Below the pieces are notes generated by a model. The model did not search any database and was not told the DNA's origin. It worked only from the letters and a program-made list of their open reading frames with translations. 31,130 bases of DNA from JAWLBW01 sp041687475 (GTDB taxonomy: Bacteria; J088; JAWLBW01): contig JAWLBW010000014.1 of assembly GCA_041687475.1 (NCBI GenBank), positions 1 to 31,130 on the forward strand. The letters run 5' to 3'. This document shows positions 22,251-30,187 of this stretch, piece by piece (position 1 is the first letter of the stretch; each line of letters starts with the position of its first letter). Position numbers and translations under genes: made by a program.

Positions 22251-23186
22251 ATGGATAATTTGAGCGCTTTGGAAGAAGACAAACTCATCATCTCCACCGG
22301 CGAGGTCGCCGAAATGCTGAATGCTCATCCTTCGAGCATCAAGCGATGGTCGGCCTCGGGAGAGCTGGCCTGCGTCACCACGCCGGGCGGCCACAGGCGC
22401 TTCACGCTTGAAGAAGTACGCCGCTTCAGCAAAGCCGCGGGCATCGGCTTTCAGTTCGCGCCTCTCGAAGAAGATCTCGAGCCCTATGTACACGCCCTGC
22501 GGTCGACTCCGCAGGAGCTTGACGAAGTTCTCAGAAGCCTGCTCTATCGATGGCTGCGCGAGGGGTATACGCCGCGCCTCGAGTGGGCGCTCATGCACCT
22601 GCACCGCTCGCGGTATACCATCGGCGGCCTGTTCGATCGCCTCATCGCACCGGTGCTCGTTCGGGTGGGGTTGGCCTGGCAACGCGGTGAAATAACGGTG
22701 GCCCACGAGCATTTCATGAGCCAGCAGCTTTACGAGGCCATGCATCGCCTGCGTCCCGACGTTTCGGAGCAGACGGGCGCACGCCCCCTGGCCGTCTGTG
22801 CCGGCGCCGAGAACGTACAACACGTGTTCGGCCTGATGGCGGCACGACTCATTCTCGAGCACCTGGGTTGGAGCGTCATGTATCTGGGCACCAGCGTACC
22901 CGATGAAGACCTGGTCGATTTGATTATCGAAAAGCGCCCCTCGGTGGTAACGGTTGCCTTCGGGCCGTCCGAAAGCGTGAGCGACGTACGTCGAACCGTG
23001 GCCGCGCTCGGTGGGGCGGCCGGTCAACATCGCTTCGCACTCGCACTCGGGGGCAAACCGACCAACGGTTTTGCGTTTCCCCGCCAGCTTCAGACGGCAT
23101 CGGCCTTCCGTTCGCTGGCTTCCTTCGAAACATGGGCGCTTGAACAGAGCCTTCTCCTTCAGCAGTCAGGCAGGAAATTCTCATGA
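22251..23186 (+). CDS. MerR-type regulator with B12-binding domain (CarH/LitR-like light sensor)
   Basis: A 311-residue predicted light-dependent repressor of the carotenoid genes that follow. The MerR helix-turn-helix is at about 13-62 (STGEVAEMLNAHPSSIKRW, then TTPGGHRRFTLEEV). A four-helix capping domain (about 80-160) contains the W-x9-EH signature: Trp143, Glu153, His154. The C-terminal Rossmann B12-binding domain (about 175-290) has His191 and Gly194 in 'VQHVFG', where CarH proteins have D/E-x-H-x-x-G, and then YLGTSVPDEDLV. Two differences from Thermus CarH as I recall it: the residue after the Trp is Gln144 rather than His, and the acidic residue before the lower ligand is Val. Its TGA overlaps the cruF ATG (ATGA), so it is the first gene of the operon it probably controls. 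Confidence 0.85.
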   Translation: MDNLSALEEDKLIISTGEVAEMLNAHPSSIKRWSASGELACVTTPGGHRRFTLEEVRRFSKAAGIGFQFAPLEEDLEPYVHALRSTPQELDEVLRSLLYRWLREGYTPRLEWALMHLHRSRYTIGGLFDRLIAPVLVRVGLAWQRGEITVAHEHFMSQQLYEAMHRLRPDVSEQTGARPLAVCAGAENVQHVFGLMAARLILEHLGWSVMYLGTSVPDEDLVDLIIEKRPSVVTVAFGPSESVSDVRRTVAALGGAAGQHRFALALGGKPTNGFAFPRQLQTASAFRSLASFETWALEQSLLLQQSGRKFS

Positions 23187-24010
23187 ACTGGATTCGGAAA
23201 TGGCCCCACGCACTTCTCATGGGTCAGGCAGCCTTCGTCGTCTTCAGCCTGCTCGGCTACGGAATCTTCACCAATTACCCCGAGCTGCTGGCAACCTATG
23301 ACCCCGGCGCACGGTTCTACACGTGGGCGTTTTCGGGCTTTGCCATCGCCAACACCGCCCTCGGCGGCTTCGCCGTGTTCGGCGAAGCCTGGCAGCGTAA
23401 CGGCCTGCGTATTCTCATGCCGTTCATCGCGGTTTACCTGGTAAGCCTTGCCGCCGAGCTCGGCGGCACCACGTGGGGCATTCCGTTCGGCGCCTACGAA
23501 TACACCAACCTGCTGGGGCCCATGTGGCTCGACCGGGTGCCCGTGCTGATTCCGCTGAGCTGGTTCACCATGGCCTGGCCGGCATGGCTCATCGCTCGCA
23601 GCCGCACCAACGGTCTTGCGGCCGTTCTCCTGGGCTCGGCCCTGCTCGTGGCCTGGGATCTGGTACTCGACCCCGCCATGAGCGGCGCCACCACCTACTG
23701 GATCTGGGCCGAACCCGGCAGCTACTACGGCATGCCCTGGCACAACTTGCTCGGGTGGGCCGTTACCGGTCTGATTCTGCTGGCTATTCTGGGCCGGACG
23801 CAGCCGGAGCCGCAGGGAAACCTGACCTTTGCGCTGACGGCCTACGCCGTCAACCTGGCGCTGCCCATCGGCCTCTCGCTGCTGCACGGCTTCTGGATTG
23901 CGGCGCTGGCCGGCTTCGTGAGCGGCGGAGTCGCCGTAGCCGTTGCGGTCTATCGACGTTCGGAGAATCCGGCCCGGCAGGCCATGCCGGTACCGGAGCA
24001 GGGGGTGTAA
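23183..24010 (+). CDS. cruF: CruF-family carotenoid 1,2-hydratase (DUF422)
   Basis: A 275-residue integral membrane protein with about seven hydrophobic segments. It matches the CruF/bisanhydrobacterioruberin hydratase family, which adds water across the terminal C1-C2 double bond of an acyclic (psi) carotenoid end to give a tertiary alcohol. Signature regions are AELGGTTWGIPFGAYEYT, the polar 'LSWFTMAWPAWL', 'AWDLVLDPAM' and 'YYGMPWHNLLGW', carrying the conserved acidic and His residues on the membrane face. The start overlaps the regulator stop. The polyprenyl synthase gene starts after a 1-base gap. With no cyclase in the cluster, lycopene-type ends are the expected substrate. Confidence 0.85.
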   Translation: MNWIRKWPHALLMGQAAFVVFSLLGYGIFTNYPELLATYDPGARFYTWAFSGFAIANTALGGFAVFGEAWQRNGLRILMPFIAVYLVSLAAELGGTTWGIPFGAYEYTNLLGPMWLDRVPVLIPLSWFTMAWPAWLIARSRTNGLAAVLLGSALLVAWDLVLDPAMSGATTYWIWAEPGSYYGMPWHNLLGWAVTGLILLAILGRTQPEPQGNLTFALTAYAVNLALPIGLSLLHGFWIAALAGFVSGGVAVAVAVYRRSENPARQAMPVPEQGV

Positions 24011-24011
24011 C

Positions 24012-24947
24012 GTGACGCACGAGTATGCCGATTTCGAATCCTTTCGCCGTGCCATCGACGAACGTTGGCGAGAGCACCTGCAGGTGCACGGACTTGCGGC
24101 CGTACTGTCGAAGACCGACCCGCTGACCGGTAAGCTGCTGCGGCCGCTGGCCATGTACCACGCGGCACGTGCCACCGGCGGCGCGGGCGCTTCGCTGGTC
24201 GATGCCGCCCTGGCGCTGCAGCTGATTCACTCGGCCAGTCTGCTCCATGACGACGTACTCGACAACGCCATGACCCGTCGTGGGGCGGCCAACACCCGCC
24301 CGGCCGATCTGGTGCTGGGCGGCGACCTGTTGCTCACCTCGGCCTATGCGCTGGCGGCCGAAGTACCGATGGCGGGCTCTCGGTTTGCGTGGGCCGTACA
24401 GCGCATGGCGCGGGGCGAGGCGCACCAGGGCACGGCACGCGGCGCCATTGACTACGAAACCTATCGCCGCGTCATTACCGATAAGAGCGGCGCCCTGTTC
24501 GGTTGGGCCTTCTATTCGGCGTTGGTGCTCAACGACAAGACCGGTGCCGCGCTTGAGGCCGAGCAACTCGGCGATCGGCTGGGTTACCTGTACCAACTGC
24601 TCGACGACTACCTCGACTGGTGTCCGTTTACGGAAACGGGAAAGCCCCCCCTGCAGGACGCACGGCAGGGCAAACATACCCTGCCGCTGTTCTTTCACTC
24701 GGGCAGCCTCGATGCAGCAGGCGATGTTTCGGAAGCGGTCCGTACCCTGTTCGCCGACGGTTCGATGGAACGGGCGCTGGCTCACTTCGAAGCCGAATGC
24801 GAAGACTGGCTGAAGGAAGCCGCGATTCTACTCGGCCGGAAGTACGCGCCTTTTGCCGAGATGGTTCATGATTTCCAGCGACAGGCACGCGGTGCCTGGC
24901 AACACAATTACCGGCAGCTCGTCGAAGAGACGCGGCTCCATGCCTGA
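24012..24947 (+). CDS. crtE: Polyprenyl (geranylgeranyl) diphosphate synthase
   Basis: A 311-residue all-helical prenyltransferase that builds the C20 precursor (GGPP) for phytoene. The first Asp-rich motif is HDDVLD (Asp80, 81, 84) followed by AMTRRGAANT; the second is LLDDYLDW (Asp198, 199, 202). A 'TGKLLRP' replaces the usual GGKRLRP diphosphate-binding loop, and RQGKHTLPL supplies the late Lys. The start is GTG at 24012, directly after the cruF stop; an open frame extends upstream inside cruF but is not homologous. The chain length cannot be read with certainty; the operon makes C20 the likely product. It lies 13 bases ahead of crtI. Confidence 0.87.
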   Translation: MTHEYADFESFRRAIDERWREHLQVHGLAAVLSKTDPLTGKLLRPLAMYHAARATGGAGASLVDAALALQLIHSASLLHDDVLDNAMTRRGAANTRPADLVLGGDLLLTSAYALAAEVPMAGSRFAWAVQRMARGEAHQGTARGAIDYETYRRVITDKSGALFGWAFYSALVLNDKTGAALEAEQLGDRLGYLYQLLDDYLDWCPFTETGKPPLQDARQGKHTLPLFFHSGSLDAAGDVSEAVRTLFADGSMERALAHFEAECEDWLKEAAILLGRKYAPFAEMVHDFQRQARGAWQHNYRQLVEETRLHA

Positions 24948-24960
24948 GAGGAGAATATCG

Positions 24961-26511
24961 ATGACCAGGAATCAACCCGGTGTCGCCGTCATCGGCGCGG
25001 GCCTCGGCGGGCTGAGTGCCGCCATCCGCCTCCGCGCCGCCGGAGCCGAAGTAGACGTGTTCGAAGCCAGGAACCAACCCGGCGGGCGAGCCTCGCAACT
25101 ACGCTCGCCGCAGGGGCATGTTTTCGACACCGGCCCCACGCTGCTGCTCATGCTCGACCCCTTGCGCGACCTTTTCCAGAGCACCGGCAGGCGGCTTGAA
25201 GACTATCTCGACGTGCGCCTCATCGATCCCAGCTACCGCGTCTTCTTCGCCGACGGCACCGAATTCGACAGCTCGGTAAACCTGCCGACCATGCTGCGCG
25301 AAATCAAGGAGAAGATCGGCGAAGTCGAAGCCGAAAACTACTTCAGCTTCTTCCAGTACCTTTCGGCCCTCTATCGCGAAACGGTTTCGCGCTTCGTCGA
25401 CCGTAATTTCGATTCCATCGGCGATTTCATCAACCTGCGCAGCCTGCAGGTGCTTACCCGCTACCGCATGCTGCAGCGGCTTTATTCGCGCGTCAGCCGG
25501 CACTTCAGCGACGAACGCCTGCGTATGATGTTTTCGTTCCAGTCCATGTACCTGGGTATCAGCCCGTTCGAGGCGCCCAGCGTCTACTCCGTCGTCACCT
25601 ACATGGAAAGCGGCGAAGGCATCTGGTTTCCCATGGGTGGCCTGCACGCGGTGCCCCGCGCGCTGGAAAAGCTGGCCCTCGAGCTGGGCGTACGCATCCA
25701 CTACGAAAAAGGGGTCGAGCGCATCGAAGTGTCCGATGGCCAAGCGAAGACGCTTCTCCTGAAAGACGGCACCCGCTTCGAAGCCGGCGCGGTCGTCGCC
25801 AACGCCGACCTCCCGTACGTTTACCGCAACCTCGTCGGCGAAGCCGACCGGCCCCATTGGAACAACGAACGCATCGGCAAGCTGCAGAACTCCTCATCGA
25901 CCTACATGCTTTACCTGGGCGTCAATAAACAATACGACAAGCTGCTGCACCACAACGTCTTCTTCGGCGAAGACTATCGCGGCGCGTTGGACGACATCTT
26001 CCACCGGGGACGCATTCCGCAGGACATCGCCTTTTACGTGAACATTCCCAACCGCACCGACGCCTCGCTCGCCCCTCCCGGCCACGACGCCGTGTACGTG
26101 CTCGTTCCGGTTCCGCATCAGGGCGCGGAAATCGACTGGAAGGTCGAGGCGCCCAAACTCCGGGCCGAGGTCTTCCGCCGGTTGCGCGAGAAGGGGTTCG
26201 ATCTCGAGCCCCACATCGTCTGGGAACAGGAATATACCCCCGAAACCTGGGAGAACGACTACTTCCTGCACCAGGGCGCGGCCTTCGGGCTCTCGCACAA
26301 CTTCATGCAATCGGCCTTCTTCCGTCCGAAGAACCGGAGCGAAGACATCGGCAACCTGTACTTCGCCGGCGCCAGCACCACACCGGGCAACGGCATTCCC
26401 ATGGTGCTGATTTCGGGCAAACTGGCGGCCGCGCGCCTGGTCGAAGACAGGCCCGAGCTCTTGGTGGAAAAGGGAAAGTCCACTGAGGCCGGGCCGCTGG
26501 TGGCGGCCTGA
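24961..26511 (+). CDS. crtI: Phytoene desaturase, CrtI type
   Basis: A 516-residue FAD enzyme that introduces double bonds into phytoene, usually four steps to all-trans lycopene. The N-terminal dinucleotide motif (VAVIGAGLGGLSAAIRL, 8-24) ends with the FEARNQPGGRASQL segment, then FDTGPTLLLM. The C-terminal CrtI signature reads NLYFAGASTTPGNGIPMVL (from about 464), followed by SGKLAAARLV. Length is typical. The ATG at 24961 has GAGGAG upstream; longer in-frame starts lie within crtE. The number of desaturation steps (lycopene, neurosporene or another) cannot be read from sequence. It is the only desaturase in the cluster. Confidence 0.92.
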   Translation: MTRNQPGVAVIGAGLGGLSAAIRLRAAGAEVDVFEARNQPGGRASQLRSPQGHVFDTGPTLLLMLDPLRDLFQSTGRRLEDYLDVRLIDPSYRVFFADGTEFDSSVNLPTMLREIKEKIGEVEAENYFSFFQYLSALYRETVSRFVDRNFDSIGDFINLRSLQVLTRYRMLQRLYSRVSRHFSDERLRMMFSFQSMYLGISPFEAPSVYSVVTYMESGEGIWFPMGGLHAVPRALEKLALELGVRIHYEKGVERIEVSDGQAKTLLLKDGTRFEAGAVVANADLPYVYRNLVGEADRPHWNNERIGKLQNSSSTYMLYLGVNKQYDKLLHHNVFFGEDYRGALDDIFHRGRIPQDIAFYVNIPNRTDASLAPPGHDAVYVLVPVPHQGAEIDWKVEAPKLRAEVFRRLREKGFDLEPHIVWEQEYTPETWENDYFLHQGAAFGLSHNFMQSAFFRPKNRSEDIGNLYFAGASTTPGNGIPMVLISGKLAAARLVEDRPELLVEKGKSTEAGPLVAA

Positions 26512-26562
26512 CCTCGCTCTGCTAGCACGGCCCACGCAATTCTGGGGGAAGGGGAATCAAAC

Positions 26563-27609
26563 ATGCCGGGTAACGGCGTCGGAATCGAAGATTGGGAAGG
26601 GCGCGCCACCGAAGATAGACCTCGGACGGTCGACGAAAACATGCCTTGGGTCGCTTTCCAAGGGGCAGAGACCCATGCGGTTGCGGCTTGGGACGGCGAT
26701 GCCCTTGCCCTGTTGCCTGCGGTGCGAACGAGCCCTTGGTGGAATGTGCCGGCTCCGCAGGTTCTGCGCCGGGCCGGACGCACCTTCGCCTTCGCGACGC
26801 GCCTGTTTCCGCGCGACGTTCGCGGAGAAATCGCGGTGCTGTATTCCTTCTGCCGGTTGGCCGACGACATTGCCGACGCCGATCTGCCGGTCGATGAACG
26901 GCTTTACGCCCTCGACAGACTCGAGGAAGGCTTCGCCCGCGCAGTCGAAACGGGCCGTGACCTGCTGCCGGCGGTCGAGCTTTTCGCCCGCTACGCGATA
27001 CCCCTGCGGTACGTGCATGAAATGTTCGAGGGCTTTCGCAGCGACCTGCGCCACAGTCAGCCTGCGACCTTCGCCGACCTGCGCACCTACTGCTACCGGG
27101 TGGCTTCGACGGTCGGTCTCATGCTGAGCCGCATCTGGCGGGTCGACGACGCCGGGGCCCTGGCCCGGGCCGAAGCGCTGGGCGTGGCCATGCAGCTGAC
27201 CAATATCGTTCGCGATGTAGGCGAAGACCGGAACCGGGGCAGAATTTACCTTCCCCTCGAATGGCTCGATCGCTACGGCGTTTCTCCGTCGGTTCTGCAG
27301 ACGCCCGATGCCCCGGCAGTGCTTGTCCCGGTACTGGAACACGCCATGCAGACGGCCGACCATCACTACCGCAGCGGGCTTGAAGGCGTACCGCTGTTAC
27401 CGACGTTCGCCCGCTTTCCGGTCGGCCTGGCCGCCGTGCTCTACCGCGACATTCACACCTCGGTGCGCGCCAACGGTTACGACGTGTTCAACCGGCGGGC
27501 GCACACCACCCTGCCGCGAAAGCTGTGGCTGACCCTGCGCGCCTGGCGTCATCGCCGGCAGCCGGCCGCTCTCGTCGCATTGCCGGCCGATACCATTTCG
27601 TTTACGTAA
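26563..27609 (+). CDS. crtB: Phytoene synthase
   Basis: A 348-residue squalene/phytoene-synthase family enzyme that condenses two GGPP molecules into phytoene. The two metal-binding motifs are ADDIAD (Asp101, 102, 105) in 'YSFCRLADDIAD' and DVGED (218-222) in LTNIVRDVGEDRNRGRIYLP. The 'YCYRVASTVGLML' helix is also typical. The first 60 residues before FAFATRLFPRDVRGEIAVLY are longer than usual and look unstructured, so a later start such as Met27 or beyond is possible. It is separated from crtI by 51 bases, the largest gap in the operon, and could have its own weak promoter. It ends the operon ahead of a hairpin. Confidence 0.92.
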   Translation: MPGNGVGIEDWEGRATEDRPRTVDENMPWVAFQGAETHAVAAWDGDALALLPAVRTSPWWNVPAPQVLRRAGRTFAFATRLFPRDVRGEIAVLYSFCRLADDIADADLPVDERLYALDRLEEGFARAVETGRDLLPAVELFARYAIPLRYVHEMFEGFRSDLRHSQPATFADLRTYCYRVASTVGLMLSRIWRVDDAGALARAEALGVAMQLTNIVRDVGEDRNRGRIYLPLEWLDRYGVSPSVLQTPDAPAVLVPVLEHAMQTADHHYRSGLEGVPLLPTFARFPVGLAAVLYRDIHTSVRANGYDVFNRRAHTTLPRKLWLTLRAWRHRRQPAALVALPADTISFT

Positions 27610-27637
27610 GAACCTGCTCGGCGTTTCGCAATCGAGA

Positions 27638-27659
27638 AGCCCGTTTCTTTCCACGGGCT
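27638..27659. terminator. Hairpin between convergent crtB and the phosphatase gene
   Basis: AGCCCGT (27638-27644) pairs perfectly with ACGGGCT (27653-27659) across an 8-base pyrimidine-rich loop, in the 88-base gap between the two stop codons. It probably ends both transcripts. Confidence 0.55.
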
Positions 27660-27697
27660 GCAGGGTAGGCGATTCCGGGGAGCGGAGGTGCCCGGTA

Positions 27698-28174
27698 TCA
27701 ATCGGCGGGCGTGTACAACCCGACGAACCGTGCCGTGGCCGGACCGAAGTCGGCCCAGCTGTCGACCTGCGCCTCGAAAGCCGCCACGCCGCACGTGGGC
27801 AGTCCGGCGCGCAGTACATGCAACCTGCCGGCCAGCTCGCTGAGGCCGGGGTTGTGCGCGAAAAGCATGACGGTGTCGACATCGCCGAGCGCCCGCACCG
27901 CATCCAGTATCATCCGGGGTTCGGCCAGGTAAAGCCTGCCGTCGACAACAATGCGCCCCGATGGAAAGTGGACGGCAGCGGCAATGATTTCGGCCGTTTC
28001 GCGCGCCCGCACCGCCGTGCTTGTGATCAGGTAATCGGGTGAAACCGCGGCAAGGCGATTGCCCATTCGTTCGGCTTCAAGGCGACCCGTGGGACTGAGG
28101 GTGCGGTCGTGATCGGACGGGCGGGCTCCAGATGGTTCGGCCTCGGCGTGGCGTATCAGAAACAAATTTTTCAT
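27698..28174 (-). CDS. sixA: SixA-like histidine phosphatase
   Basis: A 158-residue single-domain histidine phosphatase. The catalytic LIRHAEAE is near residues 6-13, followed by 'SPTGRLEAERMG', TSTAVRARETAEII (second Arg), a Glu-bearing LYLAEPRMIL and the second catalytic His in FAHNPGL. Length and layout fit SixA, which removes phosphate from the HPt domain of some phosphorelays; general phosphatase activity is equally possible. The ATG at 28174 is preceded by GGAAG. It is divergent from the small gene at 28254. Confidence 0.85.
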   Translation of the reverse strand: MKNLFLIRHAEAEPSGARPSDHDRTLSPTGRLEAERMGNRLAAVSPDYLITSTAVRARETAEIIAAAVHFPSGRIVVDGRLYLAEPRMILDAVRALGDVDTVMLFAHNPGLSELAGRLHVLRAGLPTCGVAAFEAQVDSWADFGPATARFVGLYTPAD

Positions 28175-28253
28175 ACGGCTGCGACTTCCAGGGCGCCGGA
28201 CCTCGTCGTTCTACCGCATTCTCGCCTAGAGTGATGAGGTGGGAGGCAGGACG

Positions 28254-28508
28254 ATGAAATCCGTCAAATTGACATTAACGCTTGAGCAGGCACAACTGCT
28301 CGAAAGGCTGCTCAACCGCGACGTCAAAGGCATGCTGCAAGAGATCGATCACGCCGAGTACAGCCGCGAGTTCCGCGACAGACTTCGGCACGATTACGAC
28401 AACCTGGCGGCCATTCGCGACAAACTGGGCGACGCCTGCCGCGAAAGTGCGGCCGGTAGCGCGGTGAGCATCGTCATCATCGAAGACGTCGGCCACCAGG
28501 CCATGTGA
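28254..28508 (+). CDS. Small protein of unknown function
   Basis: An 84-residue protein I do not recognise. The start is supported by GGGAGG seven bases before the ATG. The composition is strongly charged: residues 5-50 look helical (LTLEQAQLLERLLNRDVKGM, then EYSREFRDRLRHDYDNL), possibly a helical hairpin, and the tail 'SAVSIVIIEDVGHQAM' could be one strand. No signal or membrane segment is present. Codon use matches its neighbours, so it is probably a real gene. It is divergent from sixA. Confidence 0.6.
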   Translation: MKSVKLTLTLEQAQLLERLLNRDVKGMLQEIDHAEYSREFRDRLRHDYDNLAAIRDKLGDACRESAAGSAVSIVIIEDVGHQAM

Positions 28509-28559
28509 CCCGCAACAATCGAGCAGATTCCGCACGACCGGTTCTCATCGAGAGCACGT

Positions 28560-28580
28560 GGGCGAGTCCTCGTCTCGCCC
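28560..28580 (+). terminator. Hairpin downstream of the small-protein gene
   Basis: GGGCGAG (28560-28566) and CTCGCCC (28574-28580) form a perfect 7-base-pair stem with a 7-base loop, 51 bases after the stop. No T-run follows. Confidence 0.4.
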
Positions 28581-28684
28581 GATAGGTCGAGGATCACGCC
28601 CGCACCCCTTCAAACCCATTTTCGCACCAGGAAGAAGGTTCCGCCTCGAGTCGCGTCGCCGAGCAGGGCGAGGCCGATACTTCG

Positions 28685-28708
28685 CCTTCGCTCAGCACAG
28701 GCTCTGAG
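28685..28708. repeat. REP-like fragment, copy 2
   Basis: TTCGCTCAGCACAGGCTC with its flanks matches the fragment at 3011-3034. An internal CTCAG...CTGAG pairing (28691-28695 with 28704-28708) gives a short hairpin. Confidence 0.45.
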
Positions 28709-28874
28709 AGGCGCACATCGAGCACGGGCACAAGTGTTAAGCGGTCTAAACACGTTCATCCCGGTGTTCTTCGTTAAGCGTGGCTTATCGTGCCCATCTC
28801 GTCGTCCGTGGCGCCCTGCGCCCACCGGCGACTCGATGTGAAAGTATGTCATCGGAGCACCCGGTCTGCACGTC

Positions 28875-29645
28875 TCAGAATTCGGCCGGGCGGCGCTCCT
28901 TGGCGGCCTTGATGCCTTCTTCCAGCTCGGCGCCCGCCGCTGCCTGCGCCGCCGATTCGTCGTCGAGAACCAGCTGAAGCTCGCGGAACAGGCGGGAACG
29001 GAGGTTGCGCTTGAGCGCCCGCATCGTGAGCGGGGCGTTGGCGGCTATCTCGCCCGCAAGCGCTTCGGCCGCCGCCGACACTTCGTCGCGGGGAACCGCC
29101 TTGTTCACCAGCCCCATCGCTGCGGCTTCGGCGCCGGTAATCAGCTTGCCCGTGTACAACAACTCGGCCGCGCGCGCGTAACCGAGCAGGAAGGGCAGCG
29201 TAAAGGTGCCCCCGAGGCCGGGATGCAGGCCCAGCTTGACGAAGTTCACACCCATCTTCGCGTCGTCTGCCGCGACGCGCAGGTCGGCGGTCATGGCCAC
29301 GAGAAGACCGGCGCCCACCGCGGCTCCGTTGATGGCGGCCACGACCGGCACGTCAAGCTCGAGCAGCGACATGTACTTCTTGTAGAAGTCGAGCATGTAC
29401 TCACGGTTTCGCGACCACGAATGCCGGCCCAGCTCTTCAATCATGCCGAGATGGCCGCCGCCCGAAAACGCCTTGCCCTCGCCGGTGAGAATGACCACGC
29501 GGGTTTCGGCGTGGGCCTTGATCTCCTGCACGGCGGCGGCGAATTCAGGGGCCATGTCGGGACTCATGACATTGGCCTTGCCCGGATCGCTGAAGGTAAG
29601 CCTGGTGATTCGACCGAGTTCGAGGCGCACGAGTTGGTAGGGCAT
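28875..29645 (-). CDS. Crotonase-fold (enoyl-CoA hydratase/isomerase-like) protein
   Basis: A 256-residue protein of the crotonase superfamily, binding an acyl-CoA and stabilising an enolate in an oxyanion hole. Motifs: VVILTGEGKAFSGGGHLGM, the second oxyanion-hole strand AINGAAVGAGLLVAM, and LGLHPGLGGTFTLPFLLG. The two glutamates that catalyse hydration in classical enoyl-CoA hydratase (in 'GGGCELAM' and 'QPEILLG') are absent: these positions read GAGLLVAM and VNFVKLG. Hydration is therefore doubtful, and isomerase, hydrolase or another activity is possible. The ATG at 29645 follows TTGAGGA; a longer start 26 codons earlier lacks homology. The gene is divergent from crcB. Confidence 0.88.
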   Translation of the reverse strand: MPYQLVRLELGRITRLTFSDPGKANVMSPDMAPEFAAAVQEIKAHAETRVVILTGEGKAFSGGGHLGMIEELGRHSWSRNREYMLDFYKKYMSLLELDVPVVAAINGAAVGAGLLVAMTADLRVAADDAKMGVNFVKLGLHPGLGGTFTLPFLLGYARAAELLYTGKLITGAEAAAMGLVNKAVPRDEVSAAAEALAGEIAANAPLTMRALKRNLRSRLFRELQLVLDDESAAQAAAGAELEEGIKAAKERRPAEF

Positions 29646-29778
29646 CTTATCCTCAAGCAGAAAACGGAAAGGAGAAACAGGTACCGAAAGGGAAAGCGTA
29701 CAGAAGGACGACCAGTTTTTCAAAGCCTCCGGTAACCCGATGGCGGCTCATTCGACGCATGCCAAGGGCTCAGGCATA

Positions 29779-30171
29779 ATGACACCCATGTTCATGCAGC
29801 TGTTGCTGGTCGGTACGGGCGGTTTCTTCGGTGCGGTCGGCCGCTGGCTTCTGGCCGGCGCGGTGCAGCGCGCGGCCGGGGCGTCCTTCTTTCCCTGGGG
29901 CACGCTGGCCGTCAACCTGCTCGGCGGCTTAGCGCTCGGCCTGCTCATGGAGCTGGTGCGGCCCGGTTGGGTAACGCCCCAGATGCGGCTGCTCGTTGGT
30001 GTCGGCTTTCTCGGCGGCTTCACGACGTTTTCGACGTTCATGCTCGAAAGCCTTCGCCTGGTCGAAGAAGGCGAATGGCTGTATGCATTCGGCAATCTCG
30101 CCGGCAGCGTGACTGCCGGGCTGGTGCTCACGTGGCTCGGTATCGTTGCCGGGCGTGCGCTATTCACCTGA
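29779..30171 (+). CDS. crcB: Fluoride exporter CrcB (Fluc)
   Basis: A 130-residue membrane protein with four hydrophobic helices, a dual-topology fluoride channel that removes F- from the cytoplasm. Family signatures are GTGGFFGAVGRWLL at the N-terminus, GTLAVNLLGGLALGLL in the second helix, and GFLGGFTTFSTFMLE with the polar Thr/Ser track and Phe residues that line the pore. The start is uncertain: ATG codons occur at 29740, 29779, 29788 and 29794, none with a good ribosome site, and 29779 gives a typical length. The partner DUF190 gene follows 16 bases downstream. I found no complete fluoride riboswitch upstream. Confidence 0.9.
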   Translation: MTPMFMQLLLVGTGGFFGAVGRWLLAGAVQRAAGASFFPWGTLAVNLLGGLALGLLMELVRPGWVTPQMRLLVGVGFLGGFTTFSTFMLESLRLVEEGEWLYAFGNLAGSVTAGLVLTWLGIVAGRALFT

Positions 30172-30187
30172 GTCTGAGGAGTGACCC

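Larger units (their letters stand above)
28509..28874. other. Intergenic DNA with hairpin and REP-like fragment
   Basis: A 366-base gap without a credible gene. It contains the hairpin at 28560-28580 and a REP-like fragment at 28685-28708. The rest shows no tRNA, promoter or repeat that I can support. Confidence 0.45.

Noticed and set aside
29640..29790. Fluoride riboswitch upstream of crcB
   Set aside because: A stem ATGCC...GGCAT followed by ATGACACC resembles the 3' half of the motif, and GATGG occurs upstream. However, the required pseudoknot partner of ACACC (a GGTGT-like stretch after GATGG) is missing, so the fold does not close.
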